Below are positions 13,749 through 21,900 of a stretch of 61,948 bases of DNA, piece after piece. A model generated the notes under the pieces. The model was not told where the DNA came from, did no database searches, and saw only the letters and a list, made by a program, of their open reading frames with translations. Position numbers and translations under genes: made by a program. Position 1 is the stretch's first letter. Every line of letters begins with the position of its first letter. The stretch covers positions 1 through 61,948 of IMG/VR virus record IMGVR_UViG_3300014325_000602; one strand, given 5' to 3'. The DNA comes from a virus.

Positions 13749-15274
13749 AAGCCGACGTAACGTTTCACGACCTGCCGCTCGACGCGATCGTCGCGTCGAA
13801 AACAAACCCGCGCACACACTTCGATCCGAGCTATCTCGCGCAGCTCCGCGACAGCATCGCCGACAAAGGCGTCGTCTCGCCGATTCTGGTGCGGCCGCAT
13901 GTGAACGGCCGGCCGGCGGGGGAGCGCTTCGAGATTGTCGCCGGTGAGTGTCGCGTCCGCGCCTCCCGTTCAGCCGGGCGCATGACGATTCCGGCGATCG
14001 TGCGCGAGCTCACGGACGATCAAGCGCTCGAGATCCAGCTCGTCGAGAACGTGCACCGCCGCGATCTGACGCCGCTCGAGCAGGCGCGCGGGTATCGCCA
14101 GCTCATCGATTCGAATCCGACGAAGCACAGCGCGGAGTCGATCGCCGCACGGCTCGGGCTGTCCCCGCAGTGGGTCTGGGATCGGATGAAGCTCAACGAC
14201 CTGCACCCCGCCGCGAAGACGCTGCTCGAACGCGAGCGGATGTCAGTCGGCCACGCGATCTTGATCGCGCGCTTGAAGCCGGAGGATCAGCTGCGCGTGA
14301 TTGACCACGAGCCGATGACCGAGGGCATTGGGGGAAATCGCGAAGGCCTCTGGCGCCAGGACACGTCGCTGCTCGACGATGAGACCGACGAGAAGGCGCG
14401 CAAGGCCGATCCCACGCACGGCCTGCAGCCGGTCTCGGTGCGCGAGCTGCAGAAGTGGATCGACGATCACATTCGGTTCGACGTGAAGCATGCCGCGAAA
14501 GCGGTCCCGTTCGAGTTCGAACCTCTCGCCGCGCAGGTCGCCGACGCCGTCGCGCAGCCCGGCCGCGGGAAGAAAGTGATCGCGATCTCGTTCGAGCACT
14601 ACACGCAGCCTGACGCCCGCAGCGACGAGGAGCGGACCTACGGGCCGCAGTCCTGGCGCCGCGCCGACGGCAGTAAGAAATCGCAGCCGGCGCCCGGCTA
14701 TGTCAACAAGATGCTCGACTCGCCGACGTGCGAGTTCGCTGTCCTCGGCGTCGTCGCCGCCGGCGAGCGCCGCGGCCAGGCCTTCGACGTCTGCGTCGCG
14801 CGCGACCGGTGCGAGGTGCACTGGAAGACCGAGGTGGCGGAGAAGCGGAAGCGCGAGCAGGCGAAGGCGAGCGGGAAGCCCAGCGCGACTGCCGCGGCGA
14901 AGAAGCGCGCCGACGACCGCGAAGCGCGTGAACGTGACGTGGAGGAACAGCGTGCGGCCCGCTGGAAGGCCTTCTCCGCCAACCTCAAGAAAGCGGTCCT
15001 GGCGGCCCCCATCCCCGCGACGCTGCCGAAGCCGCTCTACGCGGCCATTCTGAAGAACTACAAGCTGCCGGCGACCACGAAGCCGGCGCACTTGGCACAC
15101 GCCCTGCTGCGGCGAGCGCTCGCCAGCGACTTCGACCGCTACATGTGGGACAGCAATGAGCGCGAGTACGTCGCCTGGGCGAAGCTGCTCGGTGTCGACG
15201 TCAAGGCCTGCGAGCCCGCGCCAGTCCAGACGTCTGGAGCCACAGCCGGGAAGAACGCGAAGGCCAAGAAGTGA
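13745..15274 (+). CDS. ParB/RepB/Spo0J-family protein
   Basis: This 509-residue protein has a classical N-terminal ParB domain: SKTNPRTHFDP, LRDSIADKGVVSPILVRP, the CTP-binding box GECRVRAS (residues about 67-74), then LVENVHRRDLTPLEQARGY and a helix-turn-helix (SAESIAARLGLSPQWVWDRM). The C-terminal half is long, lysine/alanine-rich and not recognised. ParB proteins load on parS by a CTP-dependent clamp. No ParA gene accompanies it, so a partition role is uncertain; phage ParB-like proteins can also be nucleases or regulators. The start overlaps the previous stop as ATGA. Confidence 0.85.
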   Translation: MKADVTFHDLPLDAIVASKTNPRTHFDPSYLAQLRDSIADKGVVSPILVRPHVNGRPAGERFEIVAGECRVRASRSAGRMTIPAIVRELTDDQALEIQLVENVHRRDLTPLEQARGYRQLIDSNPTKHSAESIAARLGLSPQWVWDRMKLNDLHPAAKTLLERERMSVGHAILIARLKPEDQLRVIDHEPMTEGIGGNREGLWRQDTSLLDDETDEKARKADPTHGLQPVSVRELQKWIDDHIRFDVKHAAKAVPFEFEPLAAQVADAVAQPGRGKKVIAISFEHYTQPDARSDEERTYGPQSWRRADGSKKSQPAPGYVNKMLDSPTCEFAVLGVVAAGERRGQAFDVCVARDRCEVHWKTEVAEKRKREQAKASGKPSATAAAKKRADDREARERDVEEQRAARWKAFSANLKKAVLAAPIPATLPKPLYAAILKNYKLPATTKPAHLAHALLRRALASDFDRYMWDSNEREYVAWAKLLGVDVKACEPAPVQTSGATAGKNAKAKK

Positions 15275-15819
15275 ACGACGTCGCTACACGGGCCTGTGAA
15301 GGGTGCGGCCAGTCGTTCAAGCCGCGACTGCGCGCGGTGCGCGCCGGGCAGGGACGATTCTGCTCACGGCGCTGCACCGCCCGTGCGACGAGGTCAGGGC
15401 CAGCCAGCGCATGGTGGCGCGGTGGCCGGTCTGTGGAGCCTTCAGGCTACATCACGCAGTGCACCAGCCCAGGAGAGAAGCAGCGCGAGCACATCCTCGT
15501 TGCTGAACGAGCGCTGGGGCGTCCGTTGCCACCAGCGGCGGTGGTGCATCACGTTGACGGCAATCGGCAGAACAATCGCAACAACAACCTCGTGATCTGC
15601 CAGGACACCGCCTATCACTTGCTGTTGCACCGGCGCGATCGCGTCCGACGACTGGGTGGGCGACCAGGTCTCGACAAGTACTGCCCGCGCTGCTGCCGGC
15701 CACGTCCCATCACGGAGTTCTGGCGTAACCGCGCGTGTAAGACGGACGGTCTCTCGCCCTACTGCATCACATGCGGACGCGCCGATCGCGCGCTCAGAAA
15801 GGCCCGGCAATCAGCATGA
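15271..15819 (+). CDS. HNH endonuclease with zinc-binding cysteines
   Basis: This is a 182-residue protein starting at a GTG overlapping the ParB stop. The N-terminal CEGCGQSF...CSRRC is a zinc ribbon. The HNH core lies at residues 65-115: REHILVAERALGRPLPPAAV, VHHVDGNRQNNRNNNLVICQ, HLLLH. A second four-cysteine cluster (CPRCCRP, CITCGR) closes the protein. This is the usual architecture of phage HNH homing-type nucleases. It lies next to another HNH gene at 16073. Confidence 0.85.
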   Translation: MNDVATRACEGCGQSFKPRLRAVRAGQGRFCSRRCTARATRSGPASAWWRGGRSVEPSGYITQCTSPGEKQREHILVAERALGRPLPPAAVVHHVDGNRQNNRNNNLVICQDTAYHLLLHRRDRVRRLGGRPGLDKYCPRCCRPRPITEFWRNRACKTDGLSPYCITCGRADRALRKARQSA

Positions 15820-16076
15820 GCGATCATCCGCGGAGGCTCTTGAAGGCATGGAAGGACACCGCGCGTGTCGACGTCTGTCGCGCGGCGAGCTGCCGGCGGA
15901 CCATCACGTTCATCCAGAACGCGAAGACGCTGAAGTTCGTGCCGTTCGACGACATCTCGCCGATCGTCCGCGAGAGCGAGATCGGCACCGGCCGTGAGCT
16001 GTGGACGCTCGACCTGGCCAAGACCCACTTCGCGAGCTGCAAGGCGGCGCCGCAATTCAAGCGGAGGCGCCGGTGA
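15816..16076 (+). CDS. Small hypothetical protein between two HNH genes
   Basis: This is an 86-residue protein beginning at the ATG at 15816 (ATGA overlap with the HNH gene). It has cysteines at about residues 20, 25 and 76 and a histidine at about 73 that could bind zinc. The middle is beta-rich (TITFIQNAKTLKFVPFDD). It ends overlapping the next HNH gene as GTGA. It is conserved-looking in composition, but the family is not recognised. Confidence 0.5.
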   Translation: MSDHPRRLLKAWKDTARVDVCRAASCRRTITFIQNAKTLKFVPFDDISPIVRESEIGTGRELWTLDLAKTHFASCKAAPQFKRRRR

Positions 16077-16684
16077 CGACCGCTTCAAAGTCCCGAGCGC
16101 GAGGGCTGCCCGTTGAGCTGCTCACGCCAGATGTTCGCGAGCGGTTCTGGGGAAAGGTCGATCGCTCGACTGGACCGGATGCGTGTTGGCCTTGGCGTGG
16201 AGCTATCTCGGGTCGATACGGCTACTTCAGGCTCGGGAGCCTCAAGGACGGCACTCGCCGGCAGGTCGGGGCGCATCAGGTCGCGTGCGTCTTGAGGCAC
16301 GGATCGCTCATGCCAGATCAAGAGCCGCACCATACCTGCCGCAATGGTCGATGTGTCAATCCTGCGCACCTCGAGCCGCGGGATCGGCCCTCGCACGACG
16401 TAGAGCACACAACTGATCGGATCGTGTCGGGTCGGCGTTTGGCTCGTCATCCGAACACCGTCAAGAGCTGGGGTCGGTTTCAGCGGGAGAAAACGCACTG
16501 CCGGAACGGGCATCCGTATGACGACGACAACACGATGCGTTCAGGGAGCGAGCGAATTTGCAGGACATGCTCCAAGGCTGCCGGCATTCGCCATCGGTTG
16601 AAACAGGGGCAGGCTGTCACTCTTGAGATTCGGTCGTGGCTCGATGAATTTGATCGGGATGTACGAGCGAGGCGCAGGACATGA
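16073..16684 (+). CDS. HNH endonuclease, homing type
   Basis: This is a 203-residue protein from a GTG at 16073 overlapping the previous stop. The HNH core is visible as CWPWRGAISGRYGYFRLG, AHQVACVLRHG and HHTCRNGRCVNPAHLEPR, the same family as the gene at 7232. A C-terminal zinc element (CRNGHPY...CRTCSKAA) follows. No intron is visible around it. It overlaps the RusA-like gene by ATGA. Confidence 0.85.
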   Translation: MTTASKSRARGLPVELLTPDVRERFWGKVDRSTGPDACWPWRGAISGRYGYFRLGSLKDGTRRQVGAHQVACVLRHGSLMPDQEPHHTCRNGRCVNPAHLEPRDRPSHDVEHTTDRIVSGRRLARHPNTVKSWGRFQREKTHCRNGHPYDDDNTMRSGSERICRTCSKAAGIRHRLKQGQAVTLEIRSWLDEFDRDVRARRRT

Positions 16685-17451
16685 CGGGCCTCGAGCGCTT
16701 CACCGCGGCGGTGCCGGAGCTGCTCGCGGCGGCGCAGGCCCGCGATCATCGGATCGGCGTCCGCACGCGCGAGGCGCTCCGCGAACTCCAGCACTACGAG
16801 TGTCCAGTTGGCCTCAAGGTTGGCGAGGCCTGGATCTTCGTCGTCGCGCAGAAGCTCGACACGCCGAACCGCTTCCGCGCGCACTGGTCGCTGCAAAACA
16901 GCGCGCGCGCGAAGTGGGAGCGCCAGCTCCGCGGGGTCATCTGCCGGGCGCTCGGCGTCGCGTCGTGGGAAGGCCTGCAGCTGCTCGGGCGCCGGCCGAC
17001 GTGCTCGGTGCGGATGACGCTCCAGGTCGTCCGCCTGGTCGCCTCGTCCCGCGAGTTCATCCGCGACGACGACAATCTCGCGTTCTCCCGCAAAGGCGCC
17101 ACCGACGCCATGAAGCGCACGGGCCTGCTCAAAGAGGACCGGCGCGAGTGGCTCGAGGCGCTGCCCATCACCCAGGACGTGGCGGCTGCCGGCCACGCCC
17201 TCACTGTGTTCTATCTCTGGCCGGACGACGGCGACGGCCTTTTCTCAGGAGCGACGAATGTTCACCGACAAGCACGTCCGCATGCACGTCCAGAAGGCCG
17301 TCATCAAGACCGAGGAGCGCAAGAAGGACGAGCGGTTCCCGGTCCTCGCCGTCGCGTTGGTCCTCGAGCCGTTGACGTTGCACCTGGCGAAACAGCTGGG
17401 CCCCGACGTCGCCGCGCACTGCTTCACGCCGACCAAAAAGATCCGCGATGA
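16681..17451 (+). CDS. RusA-like Holliday-junction resolvase
   Basis: This is a 256-codon frame. The first about 190 residues match the RusA resolvase pattern: an N-terminal strand and WSLQNSARAKWERQLRGVIC, a central pair of strands, and the metal-binding segment REFIRDDDNLAFSRKGATDA with MKRTGLLKEDRRE, giving the acidic residues and the basic patch. From about 17250 the frame continues for 64 codons as arginine/proline-rich sequence that overlaps the next gene by 194 bases, so the functional protein probably ends near residue 190. RusA enzymes cut four-way junctions, in keeping with the annealing and SbcCD genes. Confidence 0.65.
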   Translation: MTGLERFTAAVPELLAAAQARDHRIGVRTREALRELQHYECPVGLKVGEAWIFVVAQKLDTPNRFRAHWSLQNSARAKWERQLRGVICRALGVASWEGLQLLGRRPTCSVRMTLQVVRLVASSREFIRDDDNLAFSRKGATDAMKRTGLLKEDRREWLEALPITQDVAAAGHALTVFYLWPDDGDGLFSGATNVHRQARPHARPEGRHQDRGAQEGRAVPGPRRRVGPRAVDVAPGETAGPRRRRALLHADQKDPR

Positions 17452-17953
17452 GATGACGAAGATCGAGATCCGGCTCCGCGAGAAGGAGCAGGCGCTGACG
17501 GTCTGCATGGCCGACGTCGCCCCGCACTGCGTGCTGCGCCAGGTCCGCCTGACCGGACTCACGATCGCCAAGCGCGTCGAGAACGACCAGGTCGAGCGGA
17601 AGTCGAAGAAGGTCGCCCCACAGGGCGCGACGCTGCGCCTGACGCTCAACTGCCTCATCGATCCCGCGGAGCGCGTCCACCGCGATTTCTTCTGCAGCTT
17701 CATCGGGTCCACGTTCGCGTTCACCTTCGATCCCGAGGAGCGGGACCTCTTCGTCGACGTCCACACCGACGAGGACGATGACGACGACGGCGACGGCGAG
17801 GAGCAGCGCGAGCTCGAGGGCCACGCGCCGCCCGCGAATCCCGACGCCGGCGACGTCCTCGACGAGCCGACGCCGAAGGACAAGAAGAAGCCTGGCCGGC
17901 CGAAGCTCGTCAAAAAGCACACCAACGGCAGCGGGAAGAGCGCGGAGGCGTAG
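17258..17953 (+). CDS. Phage protein with acidic segment and AT-hook-like tail
   Basis: This is a 231-residue protein; the ATG at 17258 has AGGAG seven bases upstream. Residues 1-165 are alpha/beta and of unknown fold. Residues about 168-180 are a run of Asp and Glu. The tail contains KKPGRPKLVKKH, resembling an AT-hook (GRP core flanked by basic residues). It overlaps the end of the RusA-like frame by 194 bases in another frame. A DNA-linked role in recombination is possible from the tail and context only. Confidence 0.6.
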   Translation: MFTDKHVRMHVQKAVIKTEERKKDERFPVLAVALVLEPLTLHLAKQLGPDVAAHCFTPTKKIRDEMTKIEIRLREKEQALTVCMADVAPHCVLRQVRLTGLTIAKRVENDQVERKSKKVAPQGATLRLTLNCLIDPAERVHRDFFCSFIGSTFAFTFDPEERDLFVDVHTDEDDDDDGDGEEQRELEGHAPPANPDAGDVLDEPTPKDKKKPGRPKLVKKHTNGSGKSAEA

Positions 17954-18313
17954 GTGGCGCGGTTTCTGGATGGGCCCGCGGAAGGGGTCACGCTCGGGTT
18001 GTCGCGCGCGCCGTTGTTCCTGCGCGCGGTCGTGAAGGCGCACGCGCGACCGCGGCAGTGGGACGCGCTCGACCAGCTCGGGGACGCGCCGGCGCCCGAC
18101 GAAATGATCATCGCGTACCGCCGGGTGACGGAGCCGGTCCGGGCGCACATCAATCGCGGCCGCCGTGCCGGCGGCTGCGGGTGGATGGAGATCGCCGACT
18201 ATCGCGTCGTTAGCCCACAGCCTGAGGAGCGCGAGCTCCGCGACAACACCGCCTGGCGCGCGTGGGCGATGCGGCAACCCCGCGAGACGGAGGCGGTCGA
18301 TGGGCGCGGATGA
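17954..18313 (+). CDS. Hypothetical phage protein
   Basis: This 119-residue protein starts at a GTG directly behind the previous stop. The N-terminus ARFLDGPAEGVTLGLSRAPL and the segment EMIIAYRRVTEP recall small phage proteins of unknown role. No membrane segment or metal site is seen. It overlaps the next gene by 14 bases. Confidence 0.55.
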   Translation: MARFLDGPAEGVTLGLSRAPLFLRAVVKAHARPRQWDALDQLGDAPAPDEMIIAYRRVTEPVRAHINRGRRAGGCGWMEIADYRVVSPQPEERELRDNTAWRAWAMRQPRETEAVDGRG

Positions 18314-18611
18314 CAAGGCCAGAGCCAGCCACGCGGCGTTCGACCTCTTGCCGGTCACGCGCACGGCGGACCAAACGCATGACTACATCTACGACCAGGG
18401 GTTTCTGTGCGAGGGCTGCGGGCATCGGCATGTCGGGCGAGAGCACGAGCAGATCGCATTCGTCTGCGTCTGGTGCGAGTGCGCCCATCGCGCGGTGACC
18501 GTCGCGGAGTTTGATCGGATGCGCCGCGTGCGATTCTGCTCGCCGCACTCTCTGATCGAGGTCTTCGACCGCCGGCCGCCGACGACGCCCGAGTCCAATC
18601 GTCAGCACTGA
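18300..18611 (+). CDS. Small zinc-finger-like protein
   Basis: This is a 103-residue protein; the ATG at 18300 lies within the end of the previous gene. CEGCGHRHVG and CVWCECAH (about residues 36-63) give a four-cysteine cluster with histidines, probably one zinc site. Flanks are polar. The role is unknown; the early operon contains several such micro-zinc proteins. Confidence 0.5.
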   Translation: MGADDKARASHAAFDLLPVTRTADQTHDYIYDQGFLCEGCGHRHVGREHEQIAFVCVWCECAHRAVTVAEFDRMRRVRFCSPHSLIEVFDRRPPTTPESNRQH

Positions 18612-18628
18612 GGAACCAGGAGATGAGG

Positions 18629-18670
18629 ATGACCGACCGACCGACCGACCGACCGACCGACCGACCGACA
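18629..18670 (+). repeat. Tetranucleotide microsatellite (GACC), nine full copies
   Basis: Nine uninterrupted GACC units run from 18631 to 18666, followed by GAC. The tract lies directly after two in-frame ATGs (18623 and 18629) and before a third ATG (18683) with its own ribosome-binding site. A change by one unit would shift the frame between the upstream ATGs and the gene body. Confidence 0.9.
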
Positions 18671-18682
18671 AGGGAGATCCCG

Positions 18683-19144
18683 ATGGTGAAAGCCCGCGTG
18701 GTGATCATCGACGCCGAAGGCAGCGACGAGGCGCTGCGCGCGATCATCGCGGCGTTCCAAACCGCCGTCGCGCCGACGTCGGCGCCGGTCTTGGCCGCGC
18801 CACCTGCGCCACTCGTGCTCGCGCCAGCGCCGCCCGCGGCCCCGCGGGCCAAACACGCGAAGGCCGCGCCGCGTGGGGGCGTCAGACGCACGCCGGCGTC
18901 GACGTCGAAGGCCGCGCCGGCCGCCGGCGGCTCGGTGAAGGACGCAGTCGACGATCTGCGCGCCTTCTTCAACAGGCTGAAAGCGCCGGTGCGCGCGAAC
19001 GACGTCAAGGCGGCGCTGTCGCTCAACCATTCGACATTCACGCGCGCCCTCAAGCAGTTGACCGACGGCAAGCAGGTCGTCCGTCGCGGGTGGAAGCTCG
19101 GGAGCCCAGAGGTCATGGCCGGGCTCGATCAGGAGGGCGATTGA
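18683..19144 (+). CDS. Winged-helix-like protein with Ala/Pro-rich linker
   Basis: This is a 153-residue protein from the ATG at 18683, which has AGGGAG six bases upstream. The in-frame ATGs at 18623 and 18629 would add a T-D-R-P repeat encoded by the GACC microsatellite. Residues 1-25 are an alpha/beta start (KARVVIIDAEGSDEALRAII), residues 30-90 a disordered Ala/Pro linker, and residues 90-150 a winged-helix-like domain (VDDLRAFFNRLKAPVRANDV, STFTRALKQLTDGKQVVRRG). The repeat may allow on/off or length switching of the longer form. The function is unknown. Confidence 0.6.
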   Translation: MVKARVVIIDAEGSDEALRAIIAAFQTAVAPTSAPVLAAPPAPLVLAPAPPAAPRAKHAKAAPRGGVRRTPASTSKAAPAAGGSVKDAVDDLRAFFNRLKAPVRANDVKAALSLNHSTFTRALKQLTDGKQVVRRGWKLGSPEVMAGLDQEGD

Positions 19145-19154
19145 CGAGGCCCCG

Positions 19155-19877
19155 GTGCTGACGTCCCCCGTTGAGACGCCGGCGCCGGCGGAGCCCCCCG
19201 CGCTCGCGTACCACCGCCGCATCGCCGCGACGTCGACGTCGGCCGACCGCGTCGAGCGGGCGAACCGCGCGATCGCGCGCCTGACGAAACGGACCGCCGC
19301 GCCCGCGGCGCCGGCGCCCGTCAAATCGGCGCCGTCGACGCCCCGGCCCGACACGGTGACCCACCGCCACCACGGCGAGGCGGTCGCGCGGCAGCAGGCG
19401 CTGCGCGATCAGGTCCTCGCGTGCCTCGCCGATGGGCAGCTGCACATCTACACGGCCCTGCTCGCGGAGCTCGAGGTGTCGACGGTCAGACTGTGGCCGG
19501 TGATCGAGGCGCTCGTCGCGAGCGCCCAAATCGTCGAACGGCCGGCGCCGGCCGGATCGCCCAAGCACGCGCGCTCAGCGTACCGGCTCGCGACCGATGC
19601 GGACCGCGCGTCGCGGCCGCCCGTGCGCTCAGTCGCCGTGCCCGCCTTCGACGCCACCGCGCTCCGCCAGAAAGTGGAGAGCGTCTTGCGATCTGGCGCG
19701 AGCTACTCGCTGAGCGAGATCGTCCGCAACGCCAGCCTCACGCAGCCGCACGCGAACAGCGAGACCGTAACGGAGGCACTCGAGGCCCTCATGGCCGCGG
19801 GGAAAGTCACACGCATTCCCATCGGCACGTTCAGCCGCTACCAGGGCCGCGCGCTCGCGGAGGGCGCCAGCGCATGA
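19155..19877 (+). CDS. Protein with two winged-helix domains
   Basis: This is a 240-residue protein from a GTG at 19155. After a disordered Ala/Pro-rich N-terminus, residues about 80-145 (LRDQVLACLADGQLHIYTAL, LRLWPVIEAL-type helices) and residues about 170-235 (RQKVESVLRSGASYSLSEIV, EALEALMAAGKVTRIP) read as two winged helix-turn-helix domains. It could be a DNA-binding regulator or a partner of the HerA-like ATPase, which carries similar domains. It ends with ATGA over the next gene. Confidence 0.55.
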   Translation: MLTSPVETPAPAEPPALAYHRRIAATSTSADRVERANRAIARLTKRTAAPAAPAPVKSAPSTPRPDTVTHRHHGEAVARQQALRDQVLACLADGQLHIYTALLAELEVSTVRLWPVIEALVASAQIVERPAPAGSPKHARSAYRLATDADRASRPPVRSVAVPAFDATALRQKVESVLRSGASYSLSEIVRNASLTQPHANSETVTEALEALMAAGKVTRIPIGTFSRYQGRALAEGASA

Positions 19878-20092
19878 AGACCATTCGATTTCGGTGCGAG
19901 CGGTGCAAGCGCCGGCTCACCAGGAAGACCGCGTGCGAGGTGGCCGCGTCGTTCGCGTCCTCCGCCGGCGGCAACTTCGAGCTCGGGAGCGGCGGCACGA
20001 TCGATCACGCCTGGGTGCTCTGCCCGGGCTGCTGCCGGACGATCGTCACGCGCCTGCGCGGGTTCACCGGTCAGGGTGGGAAATGCCGCTGA
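19874..20092 (+). CDS. Small zinc-ribbon protein
   Basis: This is a 72-residue protein overlapping its predecessor by ATGA. CERCKRRLTRKTAC near the start and CPGCCRTIVTRL near the end give a zinc ribbon with the second CxxC about 35 residues after the first. It overlaps the ATPase start by ten bases. The function is unknown; it may modulate transcription or DNA binding. Confidence 0.5.
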   Translation: MKTIRFRCERCKRRLTRKTACEVAASFASSAGGNFELGSGGTIDHAWVLCPGCCRTIVTRLRGFTGQGGKCR

Positions 20093-21900
20093 AGAGCTCA
20101 TTGAAGATGGCGGACGACCTGGCGCTGCCGCTCGAGACGGCGCCCACGCAAACGTACGCCTTCATCGCACGGAAGGGCGCCGGCAAGACCTACGCCGCCG
20201 GAAAGCTGGTCGAGCTGTTCCTGGCCGCCGGTGTCCAGGTCGTCATCCTCGACACCGTCGGCAACTGGTACGGGCTGCGCCTCGGCGCGGACGGGAAAGC
20301 GGGCGGCGGATTCGACGTGCCCGTGCTCGGCGGCCTGCGCGGGGACATTCCGCTCGAGGCGCATGGCGGCGCGCTCGTCGCCGACCTGGTCGTCGACACC
20401 GGACGGTCGCTCATCCTCGACATGAGCCAGTTCTCGCTGGCGGACCGGAAGCGCTTCGCGGTCACGTTCGGCGAACGGCTGTGGCAGCGCCGCAAGGGCG
20501 AGGCCGATCCGGCGCCGGTGCACGTCGTGATCGAGGAGAGCCAGCTCATCGTGCCGCAGTTCACCGGCCGCGGCGGCGACGACGGCCGCATGGTCGGCAT
20601 CTTCGAAGAGATCATCCGCCTCGGCCGCAACTACGGGATCGGCGTCTCGATGATCACGCAGCGGCCACAGTCGGTGAACAAGGAAGTCCTCAATCAAACC
20701 GAGTGCCTTTTCGTCGGCCAGGTGAATGGCGCCCAGGAACGCGACGCCCTGAAGAAGTGGATCGTCCACCAGGGCATGGATGCCCACCTGGTCGATCAAC
20801 TGCCGAGCCTCAAGATCGGGACGTTCTACGTCTGGTCGCCGCAGTGGCTGCAGCTGCTCGAGCGCATCGCGATCCTCCCCAAGGTCACGTATGACGCGAG
20901 CGCCACGCCGAAGCTTGGGACGAAGCGCGCCCAGCGCGAGCTCAAGCCGCTCGACCTGAGCGAGCTCCAGCAGAAGATGTCGGCCACGATCGAACGCGCG
21001 AAGGCCGAGGATCCGAAGGAGCTGGGCAAGAAGATCGCCGAGCTCGAGCGGGAGGTGCGTACGGCCAAAGCCGCGCCACCCGCAGCCGCGCCGGCGGCGC
21101 CGGTGGAGATCCTGACCGAGCACGACCGGGAGCAGCTGGCGAAGCTGCTGGGGCTCGTCGCCGAGGTGGATCTGCGGCTGACGCGGTTCGCGGCCGCGCA
21201 GATGGACGCGCTGACCACGAAGCTCGCCATCCTGCTCGAGACCGCCCGCGCCGCGGCCGTGGACAATGCCGCGGTCGGTGCCTCCGCGCTCAAGACGATT
21301 GCCGACCGCGCGGGATTCCGGACGGTCGTCGAGAAGATGGTCTCGGTCGCCGCTCAGGCCCCGAAGGTGGTAATTCCTCAAAACAGGCCGGAAATTGCAC
21401 GCCCCGAAAAAAAGCCCAATGAAAACGCGCGATCGGCTCGAGGTGTGGATTCCGCATCACATTCAGGCCTGAGCGGGGGCCAACGGAACATCCTCGACGT
21501 GCTGGCCATGCTCGAAGTCCGTCTCGTCGCGCGTTCGCTCGAGTCGCTGACCGCGTGGCTGGACCTGCATCCCAACGGGGGCACCTTCCGCGGGAATCTC
21601 AAGGTGCTTCGCGACGCGGGGCTGCTCGAGGACTTCGAGCTGACCGCCAATGGCCGCGCGGCCGCGCGCGCGCTGGAGACGGGACTGGCCGCGGCCAAAG
21701 CGAGACTCACCGGCGGCCAGGTCACCATCGTCGAGCGGCTCGAGCAGGAGGAGGCGGCCGCGATCCCCATCGAGACGCTCGCCGAGCGGCTCGGCCTCCA
21801 TCCGAATGGCGGCACGTTCCGCGGCAACGTCTCGCGGCTGCGCAAGATGGGCCTCATCACCAGCGGTCACATGAAGCTGACCGAAGCCGCCTACCGATGA
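20083..21900 (+). CDS. HerA/FtsK-like DNA-translocating ATPase
   Basis: This is a 605-residue P-loop ATPase. Walker A is at residues 29-36 (ARKGAGKT), Walker B near 147-158 (VHVVIEESQLIVPQ), and the sensor region is MITQRPQSVNKEVLNQTECL, all typical of HerA-like or DUF853-like motors. A coiled coil follows (about 300-420). The C-terminus has two winged helices sharing the exact motif LHPNGGTFRGN (about residues 490-505 and 568-585). HerA motors pump or remodel DNA ends with Mre11/Rad50 and NurA; no NurA is seen here. The ATG at 20083 overlaps the previous gene; an ATG at 20107 is an alternative. Confidence 0.8.
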   Translation: MPLKSSLKMADDLALPLETAPTQTYAFIARKGAGKTYAAGKLVELFLAAGVQVVILDTVGNWYGLRLGADGKAGGGFDVPVLGGLRGDIPLEAHGGALVADLVVDTGRSLILDMSQFSLADRKRFAVTFGERLWQRRKGEADPAPVHVVIEESQLIVPQFTGRGGDDGRMVGIFEEIIRLGRNYGIGVSMITQRPQSVNKEVLNQTECLFVGQVNGAQERDALKKWIVHQGMDAHLVDQLPSLKIGTFYVWSPQWLQLLERIAILPKVTYDASATPKLGTKRAQRELKPLDLSELQQKMSATIERAKAEDPKELGKKIAELEREVRTAKAAPPAAAPAAPVEILTEHDREQLAKLLGLVAEVDLRLTRFAAAQMDALTTKLAILLETARAAAVDNAAVGASALKTIADRAGFRTVVEKMVSVAAQAPKVVIPQNRPEIARPEKKPNENARSARGVDSASHSGLSGGQRNILDVLAMLEVRLVARSLESLTAWLDLHPNGGTFRGNLKVLRDAGLLEDFELTANGRAAARALETGLAAAKARLTGGQVTIVERLEQEEAAAIPIETLAERLGLHPNGGTFRGNVSRLRKMGLITSGHMKLTEAAYR

